64,000 bases of DNA, taken from positions 558,001-622,000 of the forward strand of contig NZ_MLFK01000009.1 in the NCBI RefSeq assembly GCF_001879205.1, in the 5' to 3' direction. Below, piece by piece: positions 24,122 to 33,420 of the stretch; within the stretch, counting starts at the first letter, position 1; the number at the start of each line of letters is the position of its first letter. Both the position numbers and the translations under genes were made by a program. The stretch comes from Flavobacterium johnsoniae (lineage in GTDB: Bacteria > Bacteroidota > Bacteroidia > Flavobacteriales > Flavobacteriaceae). The notes under the pieces are model-generated. The model was given only the letters and a program-made list of their open reading frames with translations, ran no database searches and was not told the DNA's origin.

Positions 24122-24595
24122 ATGAAACTTTCAGAAATTAAAAAAATATTAGAAACCGTAGAAACAGTAAATTTTCAACTTCCAAACGGAAATTTTGTTC
24201 CCGAACATTTTCATGTAACAGAGGTGGGTTTAATAACAAAAAATTTTATTGACTGCGGCGGTGTTGTTCGCAATGAAACAGTTATAAACTTCCAGCTTTG
24301 GGATGCCAACGATTTTGAACATAGATTGAAACCTAAAAAACTAGTTCATATTATCGAACTTTCTGAAAAGGTTTTAAATATTCAGGATTATGAAATTGAA
24401 GTTGAATATCAAAATACTACAATTGGAAAATATGATTTAGGTTTTAACGGAAAAGATTTTCTTCTGTTAAATAAAACTACAGCTTGTCTGGCACAAGATC
24501 AATGCGGAATTCCGTCCGAAAAAACAAAACTAAATTTAACACAATTGAGTCCTGATAATGGTAATTCCTGTACGCCCGGCGGTTCTTGCTGCTAA
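24122..24595 (+). CDS. DUF6428-type protein of the ars operon
   Basis: A 157-residue cytoplasmic protein that starts MKLSEIKKILETVETVNFQLPNGNFVPEHFHVTEVG, contains FIDCGGVVRNETVINFQLWDANDFEHRL, and ends with a cysteine-rich tail (TACLAQDQC near the middle of the last third, then a final CTPGGSCC). It matches the DUF6428 proteins of Bacteroidota arsenic operons. The five clustered cysteines suggest As(III) or metal binding, which is my inference. It lies 18 nt after arsR. Confidence 0.75.
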   Translation: MKLSEIKKILETVETVNFQLPNGNFVPEHFHVTEVGLITKNFIDCGGVVRNETVINFQLWDANDFEHRLKPKKLVHIIELSEKVLNIQDYEIEVEYQNTTIGKYDLGFNGKDFLLLNKTTACLAQDQCGIPSEKTKLNLTQLSPDNGNSCTPGGSCC

Positions 24596-24617
24596 TAAAT
24601 AATCTAAAATTTCAATT

Positions 24618-25235
24618 ATGAATACTTTATTCCCTGAAATTAAAGAAGTCATTTCCTCTTTTAACTTTAACACCATTACAATTGAACGTAAAACTATTTT
24701 ACAGCCTTTAATAGATTTTATTCAATCTAAAAGTGATGTTGATTTAGAAATACGATTAAATCTAATTTGTACTCACAATTCAAGAAGAAGTCATTTATCG
24801 CAGGTTTGGGCACAGACAGCAGCTTATTATTACAATATAAACAATGTAAGTTGTTATTCTGGAGGAACAGAAGCGACAGCATTATTTCCTAAAGTAGCCG
24901 AAACACTTTCTAAATCAGGATTTAAAATTAAAAAAATATCTGAAGGAAAAAATCCGGTATATTCCATAAAATTTGCATCGAATGAAAATCCAGTAATTGG
25001 ATTTTCTAAAACCTATGATGATAGTTACAATCCTGAAACCGGTTTTGCAGCTATAATGACTTGCTCGCAGGCTGATGGAGGTTGTCCTTTTATAGCAGGA
25101 GCCGAAAAACGCATTCCAATTACATTTGAGGATCCAAAAGCATTTGATAATTCACCGGAACAAGACGAAAAATATACCGAAAGAAGTCTGCAGATTGCAG
25201 CCGAAATGTTTTATGTCTTTTCTCAGATTAAATAA
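24618..25235 (+). CDS. arsC: Low-molecular-weight phosphatase-type arsenate reductase
   Basis: Of 205 residues. LNLICTHNSRRSHLSQVWAQ contains the CX5R phosphatase loop (Cys51 to Arg57), and CYSGGTEATALFPKVAETLSKSGFKI is the following family block. AAIMTCSQADGGCPFIAGAEKRIPITFEDPKAFDNSPEQDEKY supplies the additional cysteines that the thioredoxin-linked ArsC family uses as redox shuttle. It converts As(V) to As(III), which the downstream pump exports. A protein tyrosine phosphatase is possible but the context favours arsenate. Confidence 0.85.
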   Translation: MNTLFPEIKEVISSFNFNTITIERKTILQPLIDFIQSKSDVDLEIRLNLICTHNSRRSHLSQVWAQTAAYYYNINNVSCYSGGTEATALFPKVAETLSKSGFKIKKISEGKNPVYSIKFASNENPVIGFSKTYDDSYNPETGFAAIMTCSQADGGCPFIAGAEKRIPITFEDPKAFDNSPEQDEKYTERSLQIAAEMFYVFSQIK

Positions 25236-25238
25236 TTT

Positions 25239-26306
25239 ATGTCTGCAACTCATTGTTTCCCGGTAAATAAACCCAAAAAGCTTGGATTTCTCGATCGTTA
25301 TTTAACCATTTGGATTTTTATTGCCATGACTATTGGCATTTCAATAGGATATTTCATTCCGTCGAGTAAAAACTTTATAAACTCTTTTTCTAGAGGTACA
25401 ACTAATATTCCGTTGGCACTTGGGTTAATTTTAATGATGTATCCTCCTTTGGTAAAAGTAAAATACGAACGCCTTAAAACTGTTTTTACTAACGTAAAAG
25501 TCTTAGGTGTCTCTTTATTTTTAAACTGGATAATAGGCCCTGTTTTGATGTTTGCATTGGCATTGCTTTTTCTTAACGAATATCCGGAATATATGATTGG
25601 CCTAATCTTGATTGGATTAGCGCGCTGCATTGCCATGGTTGTAGTTTGGAACGATCTGGCCGATGGAAATAGAGAATATGCAGCAGGATTAATTGCGCTG
25701 AACAGTATTTTTCAGGTTTTTCTATACAGCTTTTATGCTTACTTATTTATAACCGTTTTACCTCCCGTATTTGGTTACAGGAGTTTTAATGTGAGTATAA
25801 GTGTGGGCCAAATTGCAGAAAGTGTTGGTATTTATCTTGGAATTCCATTTGTCCTTGGTATAATATCGAGATATGGATTGATAAAACTAAAAGGTGAAGA
25901 ATGGTTTGAGCATAAATACATTCCGTTCATCTCTCCTATTACTTTAATCGCTTTGTTGTTTACTATTATTATAATGTTCAGTTTAAAAGGAGAATTGATT
26001 GTTGCGATTCCTATGGATGTTTTTCTCATTGCTGTTCCTCTTTTTATTTATTTTGCTCTTATGTTTGTTTTTAGCTTTTTCATCGGGAAATATTTTGGTG
26101 CCGATTATTCTAAAAGTACCGCAATTGCTTTTACTGCTACCGGAAATAATTTTGAACTTGCTATTGCGGTTTCAATTGGAGTATTTGGAATTAACAGCGG
26201 ACAGGCATTTGCAGGAGTAATTGGCCCCTTAGTTGAAGTTCCTGCTTTAATTGCATTAGTCAATGCTGCATTTTGGTTTCGAAAGAAATATTTTTCTCAA
26301 GCCTAG
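25239..26306 (+). CDS. arsB: ACR3-family arsenite efflux permease
   Basis: The 355-residue inner-membrane protein has about ten membrane helices. [31 protein letters not shown] is the ACR3 signature with the conserved Cys130 needed for As(III) transport. Later [18 protein letters not shown] and [10 protein letters not shown] carry the conserved glutamates. It starts 3 nt after the arsC stop, so translation is coupled. ACR3 family, not the ArsB family proper; the gene symbol is used in its broad sense. It ends at a strong terminator (26322-26358). Confidence 0.92.
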   Translation: MSATHCFPVNKPKKLGFLDRYLTIWIFIAMTIGISIGYFIPSSKNFINSFSRGTTNIPLALGLILMMYPPLVKVKYERLKTVFTNVKVLGVSLFLNWIIGPVLMFALALLFLNEYPEYMIGLILIGLARCIAMVVVWNDLADGNREYAAGLIALNSIFQVFLYSFYAYLFITVLPPVFGYRSFNVSISVGQIAESVGIYLGIPFVLGIISRYGLIKLKGEEWFEHKYIPFISPITLIALLFTIIIMFSLKGELIVAIPMDVFLIAVPLFIYFALMFVFSFFIGKYFGADYSKSTAIAFTATGNNFELAIAVSIGVFGINSGQAFAGVIGPLVEVPALIALVNAAFWFRKKYFSQA

Positions 26307-26321
26307 AAAAAGTAATTCACA

Positions 26322-26358
26322 AAAAAAAGGTTCAACTTTAAGCTGAACCTTTTTTTTT
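26322..26358. terminator. Bidirectional terminator (arsenic operon / ccsBA)
   Basis: AAAAAAAGGTTCA / TGAACCTTTTTTT stem with a 9-nt loop and a T-run on the plus strand, between convergent genes ending at 26306 and 26377. Confidence 0.85.
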
Positions 26359-26376
26359 GTATATAAAAGCAAAATA

Positions 26377-29300
26377 CTATTTATAGTGTTTGCGGTATTT
26401 TGGATATGTTATTGCCCCAATTATTGCAATTACTCCTAATGAGTACCAAATCCAGCTCAAAGAATGTGCTTCTCCGGTTGCATAAGAATGCAGACCAACT
26501 AAATGGAAGTTCACTCCGTAATAAGTAAACAAGATCGAAACAAACCCAAACATACTCATTAAGTTAAAGAACCATTTTCCTCTTAAGGCAGGAACAAAAC
26601 GAGCGTGAATTATAAAAGCATAAACCATAATTGAGATTAACGCCCAAGTTTCTTTAGGATCCCATCCCCAATAACGTCCCCAGCTTTCGTTAGCCCATTG
26701 TCCTCCAAGGAAGTTACCAATTGTAAGCATAATTAAACCTATTGTTAAAGCCATTTCGTTGATATAGGTAATCTCCTTAACATTCAGGCTCATTTTGGCT
26801 TTGTTCTTTTCAGTTGTAAAGAAAATCAATAATAAAGATACAAAACCTAAAATCAGTCCAAGAGCAAAAGGACCATAACTTCCTACAATTACCGCAACGT
26901 GAATCATTAACCAATAAGAGTTAAGAACCGGTTGTAAATTTGCGATTTCAGGATCAATCCAGTTCATATATGCTGCCATCAAAATCATAGCTGTAACGAA
27001 AGCAGATGATGCAACGGTAAGCTTTGATTTTCTGTCAAAAGCCAATCCGAAGAACATGGTTGCCCATGCAACATACACAATTGATTCGTAGGCATTACTC
27101 CAGGGAGCGTGACCCGAAATATACCAGCGTCCAATTAATCCTAAAGTATGAAGCGCAAATAAAAGTCCAATAATGATGTGGAAACCATTTATGGTAATAC
27201 GAAGCCATTTCTTCTCAAAAAAGATATTTACGATTGTAAAAATCAACATTAAGATTGAAGCTGTAATATACCAATATGGCAATACTTTGAAAACGTCATA
27301 TTTATTATATGCAATCTCGGCATCGATTTTTTGTTCGCTTGGACGAACTTTTGCTCCAAATTTCTTTTGAAAGCCATTGATACTTTCAACCAATTGATCA
27401 GCTGTATCCCAGTTTTTAGAAATAGAAGCATTATTTAACGCACTGAAATATAATGGAAGAATCTGTTTCACATAAGTAGAATCCATTCCTTTGAAACCAT
27501 TATTATCGCGTTCTAAATACGAAACCCATTTATGATTAGGATCATTAGGAACTGGGAAAATTTTCAGAATACTTCCGCTTAAGGCAGATTCCATTAAGTT
27601 TACTTTTTTATCTGTTTCGATAAAATCTTTCTCAAACTGATTTGGATTTGCTGCTTTGTAAGCTGCATCTAAATAAGGAGAAAGTTTATAATTTCCGTTA
27701 GCATCAAAAAACTGAACAAAAGGAGCACGTTTAGCATCTTTATCAACACCTATTATTTTACGAATACTATCGTTTCCTGCTCTTAAATGCACAATCGGCA
27801 CCTGAATCCAAACCTGAGCATATTGTGTCATAGACAAAAATACCTGATCAGAATTCATTCCGTTATATGTATCACTTTGGCTTACTTTTCTAAGTAATTC
27901 AGAAGAAAATGTATTGACTGGTTTCATTCTTCCTCCCGCATCCTGAATAATCAAACGTCCAAATTTTGCTGCGTGAGATTCCGGAGCTTTGTAAATTGTC
28001 AATAACGAATCTAATTGTTTTTGACTTGGCGGTGCCGTAACGTGATTCGCATGATCGTTTGGATCTGCTGCATGATTATGATCGTGATCGTGCGTATGAA
28101 CGTGTGGTGCCTGAGCAAAACCATTCAAACTCAAAAGTAAAACCAGAACTGTAATTAGTTTTTCTTTTTTCTTTTTCACTACTTCTAATTTTCGTTTCAA
28201 GTCGGCAAAACGAGAATGTTTGGTAAACATAATAGCCATTAAACCAAAGAACAGCATGAAATATCCCAAATAGGTTATAGAAGTCCCCCAGAAATCGTGG
28301 TTTACAGACAATACTGTTCCTTTTTCATCCGGATCAAATGAAGACTGAAAGAAACGATATCCTTTATGGTCTAATACGTGGTTCATATAAATATCTGCAT
28401 CAAAAGTTTCCGTAGAATCTAAAACAGTTACTTTGCTTTCAAAAGCCGAATAACTTTTTTCTGTTCCCGGATATTTAGTAGCAATAAAATCATTCAGTTT
28501 AACTTTAAATGGTAAAACATAAGCTTTACTTCCAAAAAATAGAGAATATTCAATATTACCAATTTTAACGGTTTTAGGTTCTCCAACACTTCCTTTAGAT
28601 CCCATAACCATTACTTCTTTTTCCTGACCTTCCGCTTTTACTTTTACAATTAAAGCATCTGTATGAGATTTTGCTTTGTAATCGTTATTTGATTCATAAT
28701 CAATTTTTCCTTTCATGGCAGGATCTGGAAAAACGATTCTAATATCGCCAATGCTGTATAAAGAACGCATCATTAAAGGCTGTACATTATCTTTCGTAAC
28801 TTTTCCTTTTAACTGATCTGCCATTCGCATAAATTCTCCTTCAAAAGGAGTCTGAATGGTATATTTTTCGCCAGTTGTATTGATGTTAATTGCACCTTCG
28901 GTAGGTTTATTTAAAGCAAATAGAACGTTGTGAATATTTTGAACTTCACCTTCTTTTAGATAATGTTCTTCACGTCCGCCTGAACCGGCTTCAACTAATT
29001 TAAGGTATAAAGCTCCGTTTGGATCTGCTTTCACTACTTCCTTCGCTCCCATTATATAATTAGAATAGGTAACTTCAAAAGGAGTCTGATCGAATTTTCC
29101 TGAAATCGAAAAATCGTTATTGGTAACGGGAGAAAGTAAAACACTTTTTTCGAAAACTCTTCGTTTCATTTCTCCTTTATATTCACCGTCAACAAAAACG
29201 GTTAAAAATGTTTTGTCTGAATAAATTTGGTTTTCTGCTGCTCCTTCGCGGATTGGCATCATTCCTTCATAACTGATATAACGTGTAATAAATGCTCCTA

Positions 29301-29571
29301 AAAGAATAAAAACAAAAGCAATATGAAGTAATAAAGTGGCCCATTTTTCTTTTTTAAGCAATTGATAGCGCTTAATATTTCCGAAGAAATTAAGCATAAA
29401 AATCGCCATTATCGCCTCAAACCACCAGGTATTATAAATTAAAATTCTGGCTGTATCGGTATTGTATTTACTTTCGATAAAAGTTCCAACACCCATTGCA
29501 ATTGCGAATGTTAAAAAAAGAACGGCCATTAATCGTGTAGAAAACAAAAAAGAGAATATTTTTTTATCCAT
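26377..29571 (-). CDS. ccsBA: Fused ResB-CcsA cytochrome c biogenesis protein
   Basis: System II haem delivery and apocytochrome ligation in one 1064-residue polypeptide. Residues 1-450 are ResB-like (four membrane segments with a periplasmic domain), the central part is periplasmic with a histidine-rich stretch (HVHTHDHDHNH, near residue 510), and the last 300 residues are CcsA with six or more helices and the WWD-type haem motif WGRYWGWDPKETWALIS. The conserved external histidines lie in ALHTLGLIGRWYISGHAPWSNAYES. Start: the frame reaches 29658, but a TATTTTTG element at 29603-29610 lies within that extension, so the ATG at 29571 is used. Confidence 0.92.
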   Translation of the reverse strand: MDKKIFSFLFSTRLMAVLFLTFAIAMGVGTFIESKYNTDTARILIYNTWWFEAIMAIFMLNFFGNIKRYQLLKKEKWATLLLHIAFVFILLGAFITRYISYEGMMPIREGAAENQIYSDKTFLTVFVDGEYKGEMKRRVFEKSVLLSPVTNNDFSISGKFDQTPFEVTYSNYIMGAKEVVKADPNGALYLKLVEAGSGGREEHYLKEGEVQNIHNVLFALNKPTEGAININTTGEKYTIQTPFEGEFMRMADQLKGKVTKDNVQPLMMRSLYSIGDIRIVFPDPAMKGKIDYESNNDYKAKSHTDALIVKVKAEGQEKEVMVMGSKGSVGEPKTVKIGNIEYSLFFGSKAYVLPFKVKLNDFIATKYPGTEKSYSAFESKVTVLDSTETFDADIYMNHVLDHKGYRFFQSSFDPDEKGTVLSVNHDFWGTSITYLGYFMLFFGLMAIMFTKHSRFADLKRKLEVVKKKKEKLITVLVLLLSLNGFAQAPHVHTHDHDHNHAADPNDHANHVTAPPSQKQLDSLLTIYKAPESHAAKFGRLIIQDAGGRMKPVNTFSSELLRKVSQSDTYNGMNSDQVFLSMTQYAQVWIQVPIVHLRAGNDSIRKIIGVDKDAKRAPFVQFFDANGNYKLSPYLDAAYKAANPNQFEKDFIETDKKVNLMESALSGSILKIFPVPNDPNHKWVSYLERDNNGFKGMDSTYVKQILPLYFSALNNASISKNWDTADQLVESINGFQKKFGAKVRPSEQKIDAEIAYNKYDVFKVLPYWYITASILMLIFTIVNIFFEKKWLRITINGFHIIIGLLFALHTLGLIGRWYISGHAPWSNAYESIVYVAWATMFFGLAFDRKSKLTVASSAFVTAMILMAAYMNWIDPEIANLQPVLNSYWLMIHVAVIVGSYGPFALGLILGFVSLLLIFFTTEKNKAKMSLNVKEITYINEMALTIGLIMLTIGNFLGGQWANESWGRYWGWDPKETWALISIMVYAFIIHARFVPALRGKWFFNLMSMFGFVSILFTYYGVNFHLVGLHSYATGEAHSLSWIWYSLGVIAIIGAITYPKYRKHYK

Positions 29572-29602
29572 TATTAGGGAATTACATTGTATAAAAGTGC
29601 CA

Positions 29603-29610
29603 CAAAAATA
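29603..29610 (-). promoter_or_regulatory. -7 element TATTTTTG for ccsBA
   Basis: Perfect TAnnTTTG on the minus strand, 31 nt before the ATG at 29571; the -33 element is not obvious. Confidence 0.45.
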
Positions 29611-29674
29611 CTTAAAAATGTTGATTAGAGATACGCGTAATTTGTTAATAAAAACCAAATATGCCCTTGTAGCA

Positions 29675-29796
29675 GGTAAGCCGCAGATAATACAGATTAG
29701 ATATAATCGCTTTTTTACTTGAATGTTTCATATTTTATACTTAATAAAATAGATAAGTAAATAGAAATCAGTTTAATCCGTATAATATGCGGTCAA
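29675..29796. repeat. Inverted pair of 'CCGCAGATAATACAGATTA' phrases
   Basis: GCCGCAGATAATACAGATTAG at the left and, on the opposite strand, CCGCATATTATACGGATTA at the right. They are close relatives of the phrase at 3598-3690 and flank about 65 bp of AT-rich DNA without a gene. Confidence 0.5.
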
Positions 29797-29846
29797 ACTT
29801 CTTCCTGTATTATTCTGCTTAAAAAAATAATACTAATTTTGCCATT

Positions 29847-30608
29847 ATGATTCGAATAACGATAATTGGTTCCGGAAATGTCGCGCAGCATTTGATAAAA
29901 GCTTTTAAAAAAAGTGAAGCTATCGAAATTGTTCAGGTTTTTTCCAGAAAAAAAGAAAATCTAACTGCGGCGATTGAATTTGATAAAATTATAGATGATT
30001 TTGCCGATATAAAGGAGTCAGATTTATATATAATTGCTGTCACAGACAACGCAATTGCAGAAGTTTCAGCACAATTGCCTTTTAACAATCAACTTGTGGC
30101 TCATACTTCGGGAACGGCTTCAATTGAAACTTTGGATAACAAAAATCGCAGAGGTGTTTTTTATCCGCTCCAAACTTTTTCTAAAAATAAAGAGGTTGAT
30201 TTTTCAGTGATTCCAATTTGTGTGGAGGCAGAAAACACATTTGATTTTAGAGTTTTGGAAACCGCTGCTAAAAGCATTTCAAACTCCGTTTTCCCTATAA
30301 ATTCAGAACAGAGAAAAGCGCTTCATGTGGCGGCCGTTTTTGTGAATAATTTTACCAATCATTTGTACCAGATTGGCCAGGAAATCTGCGAAGAACATCA
30401 GGTTCCTTTTGAAGTGCTAAGACCTTTAATTCAGGAAACTGCAGAAAAAATCAAAACCTTAGATCCAATCGACGCACAGACCGGCCCTGCAAAACGCCAT
30501 GATTCGGTTACAACCAATGCCCATTTGGAATTTATTACAAACGAAAATCAAAAAAATATTTATAAAATACTAACACAATCTATACAGAATAATGGCAAAA
30601 AGTTATAA
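29847..30608 (+). CDS. Rossmann-fold protein with DUF2520 domain
   Basis: A 253-residue NAD(P)-binding protein. MIRITIIGSGNVAQHLIKAF gives the dinucleotide loop GSGNVA, VAHTSGTASIE is the substrate-binding region and the C-terminal half (LRPLIQETAEKIKTL...GPAKRHDSVTTNAHL) is the DUF2520 helical domain. The family resembles ketopantoate/6-phosphogluconate-type dehydrogenases; the substrate is unknown. It overlaps the next gene by 17 nt, so it is co-translated with it. A TAATTTTG element ends only 5 nt before the ATG, so its message may be almost leaderless. Confidence 0.82.
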   Translation: MIRITIIGSGNVAQHLIKAFKKSEAIEIVQVFSRKKENLTAAIEFDKIIDDFADIKESDLYIIAVTDNAIAEVSAQLPFNNQLVAHTSGTASIETLDNKNRRGVFYPLQTFSKNKEVDFSVIPICVEAENTFDFRVLETAAKSISNSVFPINSEQRKALHVAAVFVNNFTNHLYQIGQEICEEHQVPFEVLRPLIQETAEKIKTLDPIDAQTGPAKRHDSVTTNAHLEFITNENQKNIYKILTQSIQNNGKKL

Positions 30609-31119
30609 AGAAATGATGAACGACATTACAACATTTATTTTTGATGTTGATGGCGTACTTACAGACAGTTCCGTTTTTGTAACCACAGAAGGAGAAATTC
30701 TTCGTACAATGAATATCCGAGATGGTTATGCATTAAAAGCTGCGGTAGAAAGCGGTTACAATGTTTGTATTATTTCTGGCGGAAGCAACGAAGGCGTTCG
30801 CGTAAGACTTCGTAATTTAGGAATCGCTGATATTCATTTAGGAACTCCTGACAAAGTTAAAACATTCAAAGAGTATACTGATATTAAAGATATTAAGCCA
30901 GAACAGGTTTTATATATGGGAGACGATATTCCGGATTACCACGTAATGAAATTAGTTGGGCTGCCAGCCTGTCCGCAAGATGCAAGTCCTGAAATTAAAA
31001 ACATCTGCCGTTATATTTCGCATGTAAAAGGTGGAAAAGGCGCTGCACGTGATGTTATCGAGCAGGTAATGAAAGTACAGGGAAAATGGATGGAGCATTT
31101 TAATGGACAACATGACTAG
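30592..31119 (+). CDS. kdsC: KdsC-type HAD phosphatase (KDO 8-phosphate phosphatase)
   Basis: The 175-residue class C0 HAD enzyme has TFIFDVDGVLTDSSVF with the catalytic DVD (18-20), IISGGSNEGVRVRLRNLGI and GDDIPDYHVM (motif IV). It matches KdsC, which makes KDO from KDO-8-phosphate for lipopolysaccharide. The 17-nt overlap with the DUF2520 gene points to a shared role or simple coupling. A neighbouring KdsA is not in this window. Confidence 0.88.
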   Translation: MAKSYKEMMNDITTFIFDVDGVLTDSSVFVTTEGEILRTMNIRDGYALKAAVESGYNVCIISGGSNEGVRVRLRNLGIADIHLGTPDKVKTFKEYTDIKDIKPEQVLYMGDDIPDYHVMKLVGLPACPQDASPEIKNICRYISHVKGGKGAARDVIEQVMKVQGKWMEHFNGQHD

Positions 31120-31177
31120 TTTATAGTCGCAGTTTGCAGTCTCAGTCTCAGTTTACAACGAATCACTAAAATATAAT

Positions 31178-31206
31178 CTTTGTCAGAGTTTTAAACTTTG
31201 ACAAAG
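31178..31206. repeat. Palindromic hairpin, second copy (compare 1223)
   Basis: CTTTGTCA G AGTTT / AAACT T TGACAAAG, 14 pairs including one G-T. It lies in the 145-bp gap between kdsC and the UbiA-type gene and is followed by text-like phrases (CTCTGCACCTCTGCCCC). Confidence 0.5.
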
Positions 31207-31264
31207 TCTCTAAAGAAAAACCTCTGCACCTCTGCCCCTTTGAACCTTTGCAACTTAAAAAAAA

Positions 31265-32191
31265 ATGAAATACCTAAAACTAATTCGATATAAAAACTTA
31301 CTACTGCTTGCTTTTATGCAGCTTTTATTTCGTTATGCTTTTTTAAAACAACAGGATATTCCGTTGGCATTAGCCGACTGGCAGTACGGGCTTTTAGTTT
31401 TGAGCACTGTTTTACTGGCTGCCGCGGGTTATGTGATTAATAATATATATGATGTTGCTACAGATACTATAAACAAGCCTCAGGACGTGGTAATCGGCAA
31501 AGGAATTTCAGAAACAGCTGCGTTTAATATTTACATAGGACTTAACGTTACAGGAGTTGCACTTGGATTTGTTTTGGCAAATATTATTTTACGTCCAACA
31601 TTTGCTTCGCTTTTTATTTTAATTGCATCGCTGCTTTATTTTTATGCCACGACGTTAAAATCAATTATGATTGTTGGGAATTTTGTTGTAGCCGCATTAT
31701 TATCAATAAGCGTACTAATAATTGGTGTTTTCGATCTTTTTCCGGCCACTACTATAGAGAATAAAGCTCAGATGGCAAGTCTTTTTTCAATCCTGACAGA
31801 TTACGCGCTGTTTGCTTTTATGATCAACTTTGTTCGTGAAATAGTGAAAGATATCGAGGACATGGATGGTGACTATAACCAGGGAATGAATACTTTACCA
31901 ATTGCAATAGGAAAAACCAGAACTACAAAAATTGCTTTGGGATTTGCTGTAATTCCGTTTATATTATCATTGCTTTATATCAATAAATATTTTGTCGAAA
32001 ATAATCTTTTCATAGTTACGTTTTATGCGTTTGCTTTTGTTTTAGCACCATTATTATACTTTATCGTAAAAATTTTTAGTGCCAAAACCAAAAAAGATTT
32101 TCATCATTTAAGTTCTATTTTAAAATTGATTTTATTGTTCGGAATCTTGTCAATATTCGTAATCAGCTTAAACATTAAATACAATGCTTAA
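31265..32191 (+). CDS. UbiA-family prenyltransferase (geranylgeranylglycerol-phosphate type)
   Basis: A 308-residue membrane protein with eight or nine helices. Asp-rich motifs appear in YVINNIYDVATDTINKPQD and VREIVKDIEDMDGDYNQGMNTLPIAIGKTRT, the two prenyl-diphosphate-binding sites of UbiA proteins. In Flavobacteriia this branch, next to kdsC and maf, is usually called geranylgeranylglycerol-phosphate geranylgeranyltransferase. Its acceptor here is not established. It overlaps maf by 8 nt (32184-32191). Confidence 0.85.
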   Translation: MKYLKLIRYKNLLLLAFMQLLFRYAFLKQQDIPLALADWQYGLLVLSTVLLAAAGYVINNIYDVATDTINKPQDVVIGKGISETAAFNIYIGLNVTGVALGFVLANIILRPTFASLFILIASLLYFYATTLKSIMIVGNFVVAALLSISVLIIGVFDLFPATTIENKAQMASLFSILTDYALFAFMINFVREIVKDIEDMDGDYNQGMNTLPIAIGKTRTTKIALGFAVIPFILSLLYINKYFVENNLFIVTFYAFAFVLAPLLYFIVKIFSAKTKKDFHHLSSILKLILLFGILSIFVISLNIKYNA

Positions 32192-32768
32192 AGACAAACT
32201 CAAAAAATACAAATTAATTCTGGCTTCGGGATCACCGCGCAGACAACAGTTTTTCAAGGATTTAGATCTTGATTTTGAAATTCGTTTAAAAGATGTTGAA
32301 GAAATTTACCCTCCGGAATTAAAGGCTGTCGAAATAACCAATTTTCTGGCACAGCTGAAAGCAGCTGCTTTTGAAGGAGAATTAAACGAAAATGAAATTT
32401 TAATAACAAGCGATACAATAGTATGGCATCAGAATAAAGCTTTAGGAAAGCCAAAAAATGCCGAAGAAGCTTTTAAAATGATCAAATCAATGTCGAATGC
32501 TACGCACGAAGTGATTACTTCTGTGTGCTTTCAAACCAATACCGCTTCTACCCTTTTACATGATATTACCAAAGTAACTTTTAAAGAATTATCAGACGAA
32601 GCTATTTTATATTACATCGAAAATTACAAACCTTACGATAAAGCAGGCGCTTACGGCATTCAGGAATGGTTTGGTTTCATGGCAGTTACAAAAGTAGAAG
32701 GTTCTTATACCAATGTTATGGGACTTCCAACAGCCAAAGTTTACGAATATTTGACTACATTAGTGTAA
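32184..32768 (+). CDS. maf: Maf-family nucleotide pyrophosphatase
   Basis: The 194-residue enzyme has LILASGSPRRQQFFKDL (the Maf signature SxSPRR), ITSDTIVWHQNKALGKPKNAEEAFKMIKSMSNATHEVIT (catalytic DT and K) and YKPYDKAGAYGIQEWFG. Family members hydrolyse dTTP/UTP or related nucleotides and are linked to septum control in some bacteria. It overlaps the preceding gene by 8 nt and is followed by the small MscS gene after 11 nt, so all belong to one operon. Confidence 0.93.
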   Translation: MLKDKLKKYKLILASGSPRRQQFFKDLDLDFEIRLKDVEEIYPPELKAVEITNFLAQLKAAAFEGELNENEILITSDTIVWHQNKALGKPKNAEEAFKMIKSMSNATHEVITSVCFQTNTASTLLHDITKVTFKELSDEAILYYIENYKPYDKAGAYGIQEWFGFMAVTKVEGSYTNVMGLPTAKVYEYLTTLV

Positions 32769-32779
32769 AAATTAAATTT

Positions 32780-33310
32780 ATGTTTTCGTTTAAAGAATAT
32801 AGCCAGGAAATTTTAACTACTATAATTCTCCTTTTAGCATTAGCAGCACTAAGAGTTATTATTGCACAATTAGTTCGCCGTTATGCTAAAACAAGTCATT
32901 TATTAGAACATCGCACCAATTTGGTTATCAAATACATTCATATTTTAATGAATATTCTGGTAACCATTAGTCTTATTGTAATCTGGGGAGTTGAAACAAA
33001 AGATATATTCATTACAGTTTCGTCAATTGCAACCGTAATTGGCGTGGCCATGTTTGCACAATGGTCTATTTTGAGCAATATTACTTCCGGAATGATTTTA
33101 TTCTTTTCCTTCCCTTTTAGAATTGGAGATACAATAAAAATTCATGATAAAGATTTTCCAATAGAAGCTGAAATAGAAGACATCAGCGCTTTTCATGTAA
33201 ACCTAAGAACCAAAGAAGGCGAAAAAATTATTTTTCCTAATAACCTCCTTTTGCAAAAGGGAATTTCGATTATGCCAGCACATTACGAAGAGAAAGAATT
33301 TTTTGATTAA
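32780..33310 (+). CDS. Small MscS-type mechanosensitive channel
   Basis: The 176-residue protein has an N-terminal membrane segment, then NLVIKYIHILMNILVTISLIVIWG, and the pore helix plus beta-domain FITVSSIATVIGVAMFAQWSILSNITSGMILFFSFPFRIGDTIKI, the core of MscS proteins (the ...FAxxS(I/L)xNxxSG pattern). It is much shorter than E. coli MscS and has no C-terminal vestibule domain. Start: the frame extends back over maf to 32666; the ATG at 32780 gives a normal start 11 nt after the maf stop. Confidence 0.82.
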   Translation: MFSFKEYSQEILTTIILLLALAALRVIIAQLVRRYAKTSHLLEHRTNLVIKYIHILMNILVTISLIVIWGVETKDIFITVSSIATVIGVAMFAQWSILSNITSGMILFFSFPFRIGDTIKIHDKDFPIEAEIEDISAFHVNLRTKEGEKIIFPNNLLLQKGISIMPAHYEEKEFFD

Positions 33311-33420
33311 TTTTTGAATGGGAATTTTATAAAGTATACAGAAAAAGCTGGAACGTTATAATTTAATTATATTATAATATTTGCTTAACCAATTATACAT
33401 TTATTAAAAATCTCACCAAA

